This document shows, piece by piece, positions 1 to 9,855 of a stretch of 64,000 bases of DNA (positions are counted from its first letter, which is position 1; each line of letters starts with the position of its first letter). Location of the stretch: assembly GCA_024364735.1 (NCBI GenBank), contig JAGFNQ010008307.1:310001-374000 (forward strand), read 5' to 3'. Origin of the DNA: Boesenbergia rotunda. Taxonomy: Eukaryota; Streptophyta; Magnoliopsida; Zingiberales; Zingiberaceae. The translations under genes were made by a program, and so were the position numbers. The notes below the pieces were generated by a model. The model ran no database searches. It was given only the letters and a program-made list of their open reading frames with translations, and was not told the origin of the DNA.

Positions 1-422
1 TTGTCATGGAAGAGGACAACCTATTAATGTTCTCATAGTTTATTTCGATGACTTTATGAATTTCTATGGATTGGATGTGATCACTTATCTTGTAGTTTAT
101 TTGTTCTTGTATTTATTTGGATATTATATATTTGTATGGATATGAATTTGATGATATACTTGGTTTGGATGCTATATATCTATATGGATGTATGGATTAG
201 ATATTATTTCGTTGTCATGGAAGAGGAGAACATATTAATGTTCTTATAGTTTATTTTGATGACTTTATGAATTTCTATGGATTGGATGTGATCACTTATT
301 TGTAGTTATTTGTTCTTGTATTTATTTGGATATTATATATTTGTATGGATATGAATTTGATGATATGCTTCATTTGGATGTTATATATCTATATGAATGT
401 ATGGATTAGATATCGTTTCATT
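1..422. repeat. 211-bp tandem duplication, AT-rich
   Basis: Two direct copies lie head to tail. The first starts at base 1 with TTGTCATGGAAGAGGA and the second starts at 212 with the same words. They differ by scattered substitutions and small indels. No coding potential is visible. The block lies on the interior side of the CACTA subterminal repeats, so it is probably internal sequence of that transposon. The first copy may be cut by the window edge. Confidence 0.85.
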
Positions 423-639
423 TAGATGTTATATATATGTATGTATATGGATTAGCTATTTGTATGGTTTCATTTGGATTTAATTTGCAAATGGTTTGAT
501 ATGTTGATTGAAATAGGACGTGTATGTTAAATTGATTATATGTTGATATGTGGATGTTATATATCTGATTATGATATATTGAATGTAGTTAAATTGATGA
601 TATTGATTGTATTTAAAGAGTGGTTCTGGCCAAACTCTG

Positions 640-1440
640 ATCAATTTGGGATGAATTTTGCAACGAAAAAACTTCATCCCCAACTTATCATAACCATTTG
701 ATTTCTCAGATTTTGAGACAAATTTTTGGATTCGTCTCAGAATCTTGGATGAAGCTGTGGATTCGTCCTTGCAATTGGGATGAATTTTTGGATTCGCGCC
801 CTGAATTCACAGATTCATCCCGAATATGGGACGAATTTTTGGATTCATCTTAGAATCTGGGATGAATTTGTAGATTCATCCCAGAATCTTGGATGAAAAA
901 TGATTCGTTGCAAAATTGACTAAATATAAGTTTTTGGGATGAATCTGTATTCGTCCCAGATTCTGGGACGAAAAAGGATTCGTCGCAAATATTTGAGACG
1001 AATCTACAAATTCGTCCTGAATTTTGGAGGCGAATCAATATATTCATCCCAGATTCTAGGATGAATTAGTATATTTAACTCAGATTTTGGGACGAATCCA
1101 TCTATTCGTCTCAGATTCTGCAACGAAAGTGGATTCGTCGCAAAGTTTACTTTGCCATTTAGGTGAAGACTTTATTTTCGTTACAAATTCATCCCTAAAT
1201 TTGGGACGACATCAAAATTTCGTCGCAAATTTCCTAAAGTGATTTTGGGATGAATTTTATATTCGTTGCAATTTGACAATGAATTTGGGGATGAAAAATT
1301 AATTTTATCATCAAATTCAAGGATGAATCTAGTTTTTGTCATAGAATTTAGTGACAGCTAATCTGCAATGAAAATTTATTTGTCATCAAATTTGTCCCTA
1401 AATTTTCTGGGATGATTTTTTTAAAAAAAAAATTATCCCA
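640..1440. repeat. CACTA subterminal repeat array
   Basis: Degenerate copies of a 20-30 bp motif alternate in both orientations (GGGACGAAT..ATTCGTCCC, plus TTCGTCGCAAA variants). In this superfamily such motifs bind the transposase accessory protein. Density is highest between about 700 and 1250. The short open frames here are by-products of the repeat. Confidence 0.75.
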
Positions 1441-1474
1441 AAATTTGTCCCTGAATCACTGATTTTTTGCAGTG

Positions 1475-1908
1475 TGATGACATCGAATCTTGGGTTACTG
1501 GCCTAACCTGATGAAAGTTTTCCACTGGCCGTTAGAGTGAATCCGGGAAGTACACATGGAGATTTATCCTAACAACCAGCATTCTCAAGTATATTATCAT
1601 GAAGTGGAAAAATTCTTGATAATAAACCGTAGCTAAGTTTTAAACTTTAGATTTCTGATCTATCACTATTGGAGGGTCTAACCATGACAGCCTGCCCCCG
1701 AGGGCATATGTCTTTTCTTCAAAAAGAATGTCACATACTTATTATATCAACACATCTCTTTTATTAACACACATTCATTTTAATATTAATATTCATTATT
1801 TATAAATCACTAAAAGAAATTTGACTTTCCGCAATGCACAATTACTCTATTTGCAACGTGCATCATATATTGTACAACTCCAAGTTGTTAAAAGTCGTAA
1901 CACATTAA
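1475..1908. other. Spacer, nothing recognised
   Basis: Single-copy-looking AT-rich sequence between the CACTA terminus and the 36-bp array. No open frame, RNA gene or repeat structure could be supported. Confidence 0.5.
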
Positions 1909-2160
1909 GAGCACGTGGTCGCATGCTGCGAATAAAAGCATTCGTTGCGTGCGATCGCGCGCTGCGTTTAATATGATTCACGAGTGCGGCAGCCCACTGC
2001 AGTTAATTGCATTTGCATCGCACAGTCGTGTGTTGCGGTTATTATCTTTCACAGTGTGCAGCAGGCACGCAGTGATTAATAGCATTCGCGGCGCATGGTC
2101 ATGCGTTGCAGTTAATATCATTCGAGGTGCACAACTGTACGCTTTGGTTAGAATATGATT
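1909..2160. repeat. Degenerate 36-bp tandem array (about 7 copies)
   Basis: Seven consecutive units of 35-37 bp can be laid out by eye. Each has a GC-rich half (GCG/CGC-rich, with a TGCG core) and an AT-rich tail close to GTTAATATCATTC. Units start near 1909, 1944, 1980, 2015, 2051, 2088 and 2124. Because 36 is a multiple of three, one frame stays open for 69 codons with a 12-residue period. That frame is a repeat artefact, not a gene. The block is strikingly more GC-rich than its flanks. Confidence 0.8.
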
Positions 2161-3238
2161 TTAATTCCATACAATATAATATCACATACACATACCATAT
2201 AATTAAAATATCACACAATTATAAAAGCACAAATACATAGTGGCAAAAGGTGATTCACTCACCCTCAGTGCCCCGTCAATCCATCCCAGGGCCAACATAA
2301 ATGAGGTAAATCATGGGAACTACTAACCCGGATACTATGACTAGTGCATGTGAGGACGGGCACATTGACTTTGTTTGGTTTTCATCCTCAAACCTCATGG
2401 TAGCAACACATATACATGCTCTTAGGGCGTAGTACAAATAGTAAATGCATGATATTTCTGACATCAATTAGAGGTTGATCCCTAGGAATTGACGACCTAC
2501 ATATTCTACTCCACCATGTGTCTTCCGGTTATATATCTGAATTTACCTTCCTCTATACCCATGTGGTTGACTCTAGGGGGCGTTAAAGTAGCGGATATGC
2601 CAATTATAAAAGTACCACAATTAAGCAAAATAATATTCACTTAGTAAAAAATAAATAATCCACACTAGTCACATAAATTCACTTAATAAACATATTTCTT
2701 TTTTACAAAAAAATGATAAAATAGTATATCAATCACACAAAATGATCAACTTGGATAACCAAGTAACTATACTTCCTATTACATCTTCTAGAACAAATAT
2801 TTCATTATTTGGTAAAATAAAGTCCACATTTTCCACAGAACTCTATCAATCTAAACTTTCCAACAATATCCACTAAGAGGAACTAGATGCACTTTTGCTT
2901 TTGGAACTGTCAATACAATTTGACCTTTTACAATAACTCCATCACCACACTAATGAAATGGCTTACATTTAGCTAAAATCACACCATTCGTTAAAACTCT
3001 AATACCGAATGATCAATAATACTAAACCAAACAAAACCAAAATAGACAAAACTTCAAAATGATCACCTGAGTTGCAGGTTGGTGTTAGTTAACATTACTA
3101 ACATTGCCACTTTTTTTTCACTATTGACATCAATATTTACACCAACATAATTTCCAATTCTTACCAGTGTTAACACTAGCACGCTAATTTTACAACATAA
3201 ACATAAAAAATCAAAGTCCTTAAAAAAAATCAAGTTAC
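2161..3238. other. AT-rich spacer, nothing recognised
   Basis: Low-complexity, AT-rich sequence with no open frame above background and no terminal repeats that I could pair. It ends where the degraded reverse-strand coding remnant begins. Confidence 0.5.
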
Positions 3239-3965
3239 TTAAGTACTAGCTTGTTCTTGTTCATTTTGTTGCCTCATATTTTCAAAAATCATAGGCCTCA
3301 TTTCTTGCATGTCTTTTTGAAGATTATACACTACACATTGGAGATGTTTAGCAATCTCATTTTGTTGCATAGGCGCTCCAATTTGTTATAGTGTAACTCC
3401 AAAACTCATTCTATCTTGAGATTCCTTGTCAAATACAATACTAATTTCATCATCAACAATGTTAATCGTGTTTAGAAATTTAGGTGTACATTATTCTATT
3501 TCTTTCTGCGAATAACAAGATGCAACATATGTAAAATAAGATTTTAGGATACTAGTGGGGGCATTTGTAGGAAAACTTTTGATATAATAATAATAGATAT
3601 TCTTATTATCAATTTCTTTCCGATAGATTGACTAATAGGTTGTCAATTTTTCTTCATGTGATCTTCAATCCAAACTTGAGATCTTATAATTGCTGTATTT
3701 GCACGACTTTCTTTTTTCTAAACATATAATATTTTAGAAAACAAAGTTAGGAAAAAAATAATAATGTTAATAAGTATATCCACAAAGATTTTCATAACGG
3801 AATTTAAATTGAAATATGTCTTACATAATGTTGATCCAAACGATTGTTTTTGTTATAAAGTGCCATCAAGATTGAAATAAATTCATATACTTTTGTCAAT
3901 TTGGTATTTCTTGATATTGCAGAGACCTTAGGTAGTTTCCATGAGAGAAGTACTTTCCTTGGCAT
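3239..3965 (-). pseudogene. Degraded reverse-strand coding remnant, possibly CACTA accessory ORF
   Basis: Translating the minus strand gives a continuing coding-like frame broken by stops. The upstream block (about 3965-3795) has about 60 open codons and ends at a GTAAG splice-donor-like site. A plausible acceptor (TATGTTTAG) lies near 3721. It is followed by an ESRANTAII..QVWIEDHM-like stretch and a stop, then a 3' block (3600-3239) with two in-frame stops that ends in a Gln/Glu/Met-rich helical tail (MQQNEIAKHL...RQQNEQEQAST). The basic middle part and Gln-rich tail recall the plant Ptta/En-Spm (transposase_24) proteins carried by CACTA elements, and a CACTA end lies 1.8 kb away. The family assignment is weak; the decay is clear. 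Confidence 0.4.
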
Positions 3966-4325
3966 CAGTTCTTTTGTCTGTTAGGTAAAAACTTGTTACT
4001 AATTCTGCATCTCTCATGCAGCACAAAATTCACGACTGTTTGATGATCATTAATTTTCTAGTGCTATTAACTTTGCATCAACTGAGACCCCTAAAATGTC
4101 TAATGGCTATTAGATACTTTTCCACAAATGTTTGATGATTATTCTTCTCATATTTATTTCTTCTGAAGACGGAGTCAAAGTCATCTCCAACAATGCCCCT
4201 GCATCACGTCGATAATCAACACAACGTGGCCACGATATTTCAATACGTTTTAATTTTGTATTGATGCATTTTAATAAGATAGGTTACTTGCCTTCCAAGA
4301 ACGGGTCAGTAGTCATTCTTCTTCC
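3966..4325. other. Spacer upstream of the small secreted-protein candidate
   Basis: AT-rich sequence with no open frame. The last part may contain promoter sequence for the 4387 frame, but apart from the TATA box no specific site could be supported. Confidence 0.4.
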
Positions 4326-4333
4326 TATAAATT
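4326..4333 (+). promoter_or_regulatory. TATA box of the 4387 gene candidate
   Basis: TATAAATT lies 61 bp before the ATG at 4387. The spacing allows a transcription start near 4355-4360 and a short leader rich in CATACACA. This fits a plant core promoter. Confidence 0.45.
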
Positions 4334-4386
4334 AACAGAACTGGTTCTTTCTTGCATACACATACACATACACTAGAGCACTAGTA

Positions 4387-4701
4387 ATGCCTGCAATAAT
4401 GTCTACTCTCTTCTTCTTGGGAATTCTTGTTCCCCTGGCAAATGCTCTCTACTGCGACTTCCCTTCCTTCGACCAAAGCAGTGTTTCACTTGAAGACGAT
4501 GCATCATGGTCTACTTCTGCTGATAGTTGCAGTCAGTTTGGCAGAAAGCAGCAAGATGCAGGCGATAAGGAATTTAGCATGGGGCGCGGAGCAGTCTACG
4601 CGAAGCCTGATCTTCAACAGCCTAATACGCCTAGTCATAATTTTTGGGGGATTAATTATTACTCCAACAGCCTAATACGCCTACTCATACAAATTGTCTA
4701 A
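4387..4701 (+). CDS. Putative small secreted protein, family unknown
   Basis: This 104-residue frame opens with a short polar N-terminus and a hydrophobic stretch (about residues 5-19, TLFFLGILVPLANA). It looks like a signal peptide cleaved after ALA/ANA. The mature part has only two cysteines (YCDF and DSCSQ), is acidic and Ser-rich early, and ends in a short hydrophobic tail. A TATA box stands 61 bp upstream. The 3' part contains a 25-bp direct repeat (CAACAGCCTAATACGCCTA at about 4616 and 4666), so the C-terminus may be a recent duplication or a frame read-out past the true end. A longer overlapping frame (4427-4675) is less gene-like. I do not recognise the family. It may be a real small secreted peptide gene, exon 1 of a spliced gene or a truncated gene. 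Confidence 0.35.
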   Translation: MPAIMSTLFFLGILVPLANALYCDFPSFDQSSVSLEDDASWSTSADSCSQFGRKQQDAGDKEFSMGRGAVYAKPDLQQPNTPSHNFWGINYYSNSLIRLLIQIV

Positions 4702-5070
4702 ATGATATGTGATGCACTATAGCCATGTATGAATTAATACATGCAGTAAATCCTGATAGATCATTTGTTGTTAACTAGATCGATTGAAATCAATTAAGAA
4801 TTATTATTCTGTAATGAAACTTTTGCTGGCATTACCCGAATGGCCAAAAGCGGTATATATATAGCATGGCTTTCTTCCCACTCCAGTGTCCCTCCCTCCC
4901 AGTTCGATCCATTAGCATGGCCTCGCCCTGTTCCACTTCTTTTCTAATGTAATGCGTGCCTTTTTTTTTTTTTTGCCTAATTTATTTCTCTTAATTTCCT
5001 AAATTAAATTAATACTTTGACTCATTGGTTTGGTAGTATTGAAACCTGGTGACTAATAGTGAATGTGGTA
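4702..5070. other. Spacer, possible second TATA motif
   Basis: No long frame. A TATATATATA run at about 4853 is followed 60 bp later by ATG at 4918 that opens an 11-codon frame only, so it is not called a gene. A short T tract lies near 4960. Confidence 0.35.
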
Positions 5071-5548
5071 TAGGGGTGTCAATTCGGATAATCGGGTCGG
5101 GTCGGGTCGGGTCAGGTCGGTTCAAGTTGAATTTTTTTTTTTAAACTCTCAACTGAAATTTGACCCGAACTCAAATTCAATCGAAAACTTTTAAACTTGA
5201 ACCCGAATTCAATTCGAATAATCTAAAAAAACTGATTCAAAATAATTATTTTTTACTATTTTCCCTATAATTCCTTACTTTTATCTTAATATTCCATAAT
5301 TATCATACTAATATTGATACTAACATATATAAAAGCATCTTAATTTTTAAAATAAAATTTGATTTAATTCTAAAAAAAACCTACTGAACCTTAAATTCGG
5401 GTCAACCTGAATCTGACCTAAACCTGACCCGAAAATTTTCAACCCGAAATTCTCCAACCCGAATCCGAAAATTTCTAACCCAAACTCAATTTTTTTTTGG
5501 ATCGATTTGGATTTGGTCGTCAGATCGGAGTTATTTTTGATACCCCTA
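5071..5548. mobile_element. Non-autonomous hAT-like MITE
   Basis: A 478-bp block begins TAGGGGTGTCAA and ends TTTGATACCCCTA, giving imperfect inverted ends of about 12 bp of the form common in plant hAT elements. Inside are GGGTC repeats near the left end (GGGTCGGGTCGGG) and complementary CCCGAA/GACCC motifs to the right. There is no open frame. The 8-bp flanks (ATGTGGTA and ATACGATA) are not a clean duplication, so superfamily placement rests on the termini alone. Confidence 0.55.
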
Positions 5549-5626
5549 ATACGATAGTATAGTATGGTATCTGTTTTTGTCGTATTTTACTAGCATAGTC
5601 ATCCCTACACAAACAAAAAAAAATTA

Positions 5627-6334
5627 TAGTTCTTCCAGAAGCCAACGACGGGGATGACGAATCATCAAAGCGCAACCCACGGCAACGATTATAGGGAGAG
5701 GATGTCGACGTCTGCGAGATTAATATGAGCGTAAAGGGGATGCACCAGAAGAAGTTCCGGTAGAGCCCTCTCCGACGCTCAAGTCAGAACTCTTTCTCTT
5801 AGGGATAACCACGAGGAATCAAAGTACTATAATTTTGGTCAACTTGCCGCCTTTACCTGGGGTGTCGAGACATCATACCTGATGCCTTCCTCCCACGTGT
5901 CCCCACCTCCTCCTCCATGTTCCTTAATCATTGGTAACTTGATAGCTGTTTTCTTCTGGTAATGGTCATTGTAACTATTAAGACCCTAATTACCATTCAT
6001 TGCGAACAATAATTACCTAATGACTTTCCTGTTCTGGAAGGAGAAGCGGGTACTTGAAGCTTGACTTTCTTATCCCTACACTGATCTTTGGGCTCCACTC
6101 TCCCGAGTTAGTCTCGGAGTCTTATCTCCCGAGCTGACCTCGGGGCCTTCTTTCGTTTTCCCAAGATAGTCTCGGGAGCTCGATTCCTGGTCTGACCTTG
6201 ATAGTTTTCTTCCGTTCTCCCGAGATAGTCTCGGGAGCCCGATTTCCGGTCTGACCTCGGGACACTAGTTTAATGGGCCCTGCCATGTAGCTTTCCTGTG
6301 CCACGTGTCCACCCCGGGTTGCTCATCCCTATCA
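5627..6334 (-). repeat. Tat1 3' LTR
   Basis: Aligns throughout with 9856-10569 (shared blocks such as AACGACGGGGATGACGAATC at about 5642 and TGATGCCTTCCTCCCACGTG at about 5880). The right end reads CCCTATCA and is followed at 6335-6365 by a pyrimidine tract that is a polypurine tract on the minus strand. The left edge is uncertain by about 10 bp. Confidence 0.8.
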
Positions 6335-6365
6335 TAAGTCCCCCCTTTAAGTCTAATCAAAGGAA
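6335..6365 (-). other. Tat1 polypurine tract
   Basis: AAGTCCCCCCTTTAAGTC on the plus strand gives a purine run on the minus strand directly before the LTR. The same position and context recur in Tat2 (12440) and Tat3 (37360), including the following TCTAGTCGAAGGAGG-like motif. Confidence 0.65.
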
Positions 6366-6783
6366 GTATGACTAACTAATTAGGCTGGTGGCACGATGAG
6401 GGGAAGTGATGTATCTGCGAAGACCATATTACTATTTCTTCTCTCTTAACGACTTGTCGGGTCCTAGGAATCAAAACATTCGGCATTTGGCTCAAGACGA
6501 TCCTTTGAGTTAATCCAAGAGTTTTTACGAGTTCCAAGGCCCGGTAATGATAGGTGTTCATCACCCATTAAGAGCGCATAGGGTGTATTACTGACAGGAG
6601 ATTTTTCTTGTGAATGGATGGTCGCCACGAGGACAGGTCCTTTCTTATGCGATCTCCTGTTGATACGCGTATTCGAGTCATGTCAATCGATGACTATAAT
6701 GAACTACTACGTCTTGAGATTCGTGATTCTCTACCGTTCATGCATCACAGATATATTCCTGCACACTGTAGCTGCTCCTTCCT

Positions 6784-6791
6784 TATTAAAA
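6784..6791 (+). promoter_or_regulatory. Candidate antisense promoter (TATA-like) of the Tat1 additional ORF
   Basis: TATTAAAA lies about 150 bp upstream of the antisense gene's ATG at 6941, in the same relative place as the TATAAATA of Tat2 (12768). Its orientation is opposite to element transcription. Confidence 0.4.
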
Positions 6792-6940
6792 GGGGAGGCA
6801 GAGGCGACCTTCCATCTTCTTGCACCGTCGACTATTAGAAATCGTGTCTCCTACGTTGTTTGCTAGAGCTCCTCCCTTTTGTGTAAGTCCTGCCAGCTTC
6901 TATCTTCTTCTTTCATCTCCTTCTTCTTTCATTCGAGGTC

Positions 6941-8415
6941 ATGAGCAAGGAGGGAAAGGGAAAGAAAGACCGGGGTAGGAAGGAGAAGCCAGAAGGGGAG
7001 GGGTCTTATCGTCCGGAGTGGTACGAAGCCACTTCGTCTAAGGTTAAGTCCACCACCCTGAGAGCCGCTTGCAAGGCTTATGGCATTCCGGCAGAGTTAG
7101 AGGTTAGGGTTCCTAGTATCAACCAGTCCCACGTAGAACCCCCCTTAGGGTTTTACACATTCTTCTTAGGACAAGTGGAGTTCGACCTATGTTTTCCAAT
7201 CCCTCCCTTCTTCATGTGTCAAATATTTCGATGTTCCCTTGCACCAGATGACCCCAAACGCCTTCTCCCAGATAGGCGAGGCGCTCATACTTTTCAAACT
7301 GTTCGATATACCCTTGACCCCCCGTTCTTTTCACTACTTTTTCCTTTCGAACTTAGCGTCTAGGGGAGCCTTTAGTTTCACCGCCCGTCCCAGTCACAAG
7401 TTCATTGGTTGCCTCCTTTCCTCCCATAAGGGGTAGAAGGAGCGCTTCTTTTTCATTCAACTTGCTGAGCGCCCGTTCTGCCCAACACACTGGCACGAAG
7501 ATTTATTTTCTCCTCCAGACTTGGGTGATTTCCAGTAAGATCAGGGGTATCAGTGGACCAGAAGCATTTTGGCCGGGATGGAGTTCCATGGCCCCAATTT
7601 GATTCAATGTGAAGAGCTCCTGTATCGGGCTGGGATCAACCCCAAAGTCACCCGTCTTAGCCACGACCTGAGTAATTCCACTGTTTCATTAAACGTTTAT
7701 CTATTCTAACTGACATTCTATTGTTTGTGTGTTGCAGAGAACATTATGCTCTCCTGGGCCATGAGCAAGCTTCTCAAGTGGGAGCTTGCAGATGAATGGG
7801 CCCTGACACCTCCTCCAGCTCCCTTACCTTCCACGACCAAGCCTTCTGAGGACTCCGAGTAGTCCGAGTAGACCCAAGGCGAGGAGCTGACCATCATAAA
7901 GCTACCTAATGCTCAGGAAACCAATCTTTCTCCTATTCCTGCTGGGGCAAGAGGTGGCGACGAGGAACTGCCGTCTCAGACTTCTATGTTGGCGACTTGA
8001 AGGAGGACCTCACCCAAGTATCCGACTTGAAGGAGGACCTCGGCCAAGCCAGGTCACATCTCTCGGCCACCTCAGAGAGACTTGAAGAGGCATTGGGGAC
8101 CAGGATCAAATATCCTCTGAAGTGGTCGGGCTAAATACTGCTCAAGACCAAGCCTTAGAAGAACTGCAAAACTACAAGGCTAATGAAGAGTCCTGACAGG
8201 CAGAGGCGAAGGCAGCATTCAAGGCCAAATTCTTCCAGCCCGAGGAGTTTGGCAATATTTTGGCTCGACAAGTCTTGAAGCGTCTCAAATAAGGCTTTAA
8301 TGGGGTCATCCAACAACTCCAGCAAGCCAAGGTTCTAAAACAAGATATCGATATGAGCTTCCTCAGCGTCAGTGAGGTTTGGGAGGAGCTTCCAGTGGAG
8401 GACAAGGAGTTGTAG
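6941..8415 (+). pseudogene. Tat1 antisense additional ORF (gypsy-type transposase_28-like plus coiled coil), decayed
   Basis: Lies on the strand opposite to integrase. The ATG at 6941 opens a Lys/Gly-rich N-terminus (MSKEGKGKKDRG), followed by the conserved core also seen in Tat2 and Tat3. In that core a PPLGFYTFF...F..PIPPFF segment is followed, after a frameshift near 7230, by LHQMTPNAFSQIGEALILF, a helical segment, then HKGWKERFFFIQ. A 66-bp intron (GT at 7672, AG at 7737) precedes a Pro/Ser/Glu-rich linker and a coiled-coil tail ending at the TAG of 8413-8415. Several stops and frameshifts break it. The domain resembles the Pfam family called putative gypsy-type transposon/transposase_28, known from additional ORFs of Tat-lineage elements. 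Its function is unknown. Confidence 0.65.
7672..7737 (+). other. Intron of the Tat1 antisense gene
   Basis: Begins GTAATT and ends in a T-rich tract with GTTGCAG; 66 bp. Its position between the conserved core and the acidic linker matches intron 1 of Tat2 (13640-13700) and Tat3 (41669 on). Confidence 0.6.
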
Positions 8416-8819
8416 TACCCTTCCAAATATGTATTATTGTTATTTTTTTTTGCCAGAGAGCCTTAGGGCATGTACTCTCAAATTTTTGAAATGCAACCAT
8501 CTTATTTTATACCCCCTCTTACATACTATACTTCGTATTATCTTGTAAAAACTCTTTGAAAACACAACGCTTGTTAATTTACCGTTGAGAAGGAGGCAAG
8601 CACCGCTGGTTGATTTAACTTTGAGGGGAGAGACAGGGACTTAGTGCATTCTACCCTCCTGTCCCAGTGGGGACAGGTCGAGGCCTTGCATGGTATAAAT
8701 GAAAATCTCCTCATGGGTCACCATCTTGGTCTTGCCTAACCTCCTCAGTTGCTCCTGAGGGCTTGAGTTTCCCCCTAGATGGGCTCCTTCAGCACCTCTC
8801 CCTACCCATCCCGGGCATC
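8416..8819. other. Tat1 interior, 3' of the antisense gene
   Basis: AT-rich then mixed sequence, probably the untranslated tail of the antisense transcript, leading into the 86-bp minisatellite. No separate gene is seen. Confidence 0.4.
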
Positions 8820-9110
8820 CTTTGTACTACGAGAGGGCAGGCACTTGGGTTGCTCCCAGCCAGGCATCCTCAGCACCTCGGCTAGGTCTACACATATCGG
8901 GTATCCTCAGCACCACGAGATGGTAGGAACTTGGGCTGCTCCTGGCCGGGCATCCTCAGCATCTCGGCCAGGTCTACACATCTCGGGCATTCTCGGCACC
9001 ACGAGATGGTAGGAACTTGGGCTCCACCCGGCTTGACATCCTCAGCACCTCGGCCAGGTCTTCATATCTCGGGCATTCTCGACACCGCGAGATGATAGGA
9101 ACTTGGGTTG
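8820..9110. repeat. 86-bp minisatellite in Tat1 (about 3.4 copies)
   Basis: The unit contains GCATCCTCAGCACCTCGG, then CTCGGGCATTCTCGGCACCACGAGATGGTAGGAACTTGGGC (given here in two overlapping halves of the unit). Copies begin near 8869, 8955 and 9041, with a partial copy before. Within the unit, CTCGGG and CACGAGAT form local palindromes. Tat3 has a minisatellite (120-bp unit) in the same slot between antisense gene and integrase. Confidence 0.8.
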
Positions 9111-9204
9111 CTCCCATTTAGTCTTGGCGAGACATTTCTTCTGTTTCTTTAATTACTCAAGCTTCAAGGAAGTGCAGATAGGGTTACAAATTCATATGAT
9201 ACTC

Positions 9205-9775
9205 ACTCGGCTCATCGGGTACGATACGACTGGAAGTGATTTGCATGTCATGACCTCTCTAACCTTTTGCCTTCAGCATCTTGTAGATAATAGCTACCTC
9301 CGGTAAGCTTTTTGGCAACGATGTAAGGTTCACTCCATTAAGGCTCGAGCTTCCTAACATCGCCAACTGGTTTGATTCTTTTCCAGACCTTATCCACAAC
9401 TTGAAAAGCCCGAGTGATCACTCGACGATTGTACACTTGTTGCATACGTTGGCGGTATGCAGCTAGCCGGGCAGCTGCTTTATCTCGCACTTCTGTCACC
9501 AGATCCAGATTGATTAGTCACTACTGATTATTATCTTGTTTGCTGTAGTGTTGTCGTCGTATTGACTCATCGCCTATCTTCACAGGAATCACCGCCTCCT
9601 GTCCATATACAAGATTGAAGGGACTCTGACCGGTCCCTTCTTTAGGGGTAGTACAGTATGACCACAAAATACTCGGGAGTTCTTCGACCCAGCTGCCTTC
9701 GGCATGGTCCAACTTTATCTTGAGCTCTCTAATGATCTCTCGGTTGATCAAACAATCCAACTCCTCCCGCATCAA
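9205..9775 (-). pseudogene. Tat1 integrase C-terminal half
   Basis: The minus strand reads through the end of the gypsy integrase core (LKIKLDHAEGSWVEELPSILW, then TTPKEGTGQSPFNLVYGQEA). It continues after stops into the post-core region (FQVVDKVWKRI, GGSYYLQDAEGKRLE). Integrase inserts element cDNA into the host chromosome. The zinc-binding N-terminus and the first catalytic Asp residues are absent because the internal deletion removed them. At least three in-frame stops follow the first 84 codons. It is a close relative of the Tat3 integrase at 44530-45640. Confidence 0.85.
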
Positions 9776-9835
9776 AATGATGGGTTATCCCTCTGGATCT
9801 GTCATCACAGTGTTCCTTCTGGTGCTTAAATGTTT

Positions 9836-9855
9836 CCCACAGATGATGTCAAACT
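9836..9855 (-). other. Tat1 primer-binding site
   Basis: On the minus strand the LTR end (CCAGAACA) is followed by AGTTTGACATCATCTGTGGG. This is a mutated form of the TTTGGCGCCATCTGTGGG motif typical of plant Tat elements. It fixes 9856-10569 as the 5' LTR. Confidence 0.65.

Larger units (their letters stand above)
1..1474. mobile_element. CACTA (En/Spm-type) transposon, one end only
   Basis: Read inward from base 1474 on the minus strand, the sequence begins CACTGCAAAAAATCAGTGAT, a CACTG variant of the CACTA terminus. The next 800 bp or so (about 640-1440) are packed with degenerate direct and inverted copies of a motif like GGATTCGTCCCAGATTCTGGGACGAA and TTCGTCGCAAA. This is the subterminal repeat organisation typical of plant CACTA elements. 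The flanking triplet at 1475-1477 is TGA, a candidate 3-bp target duplication, but the other end lies outside the window. No transposase gene is seen in this part. Confidence 0.75.

Noticed and set aside
1949..2158. 69-codon frame
   Set aside because: Follows the 36-bp repeat period exactly; no other evidence of coding.
4917..4953. A second gene start after the TATATATATA at 4853
   Set aside because: The frame closes after 11 codons and no convincing splice donor extends it.
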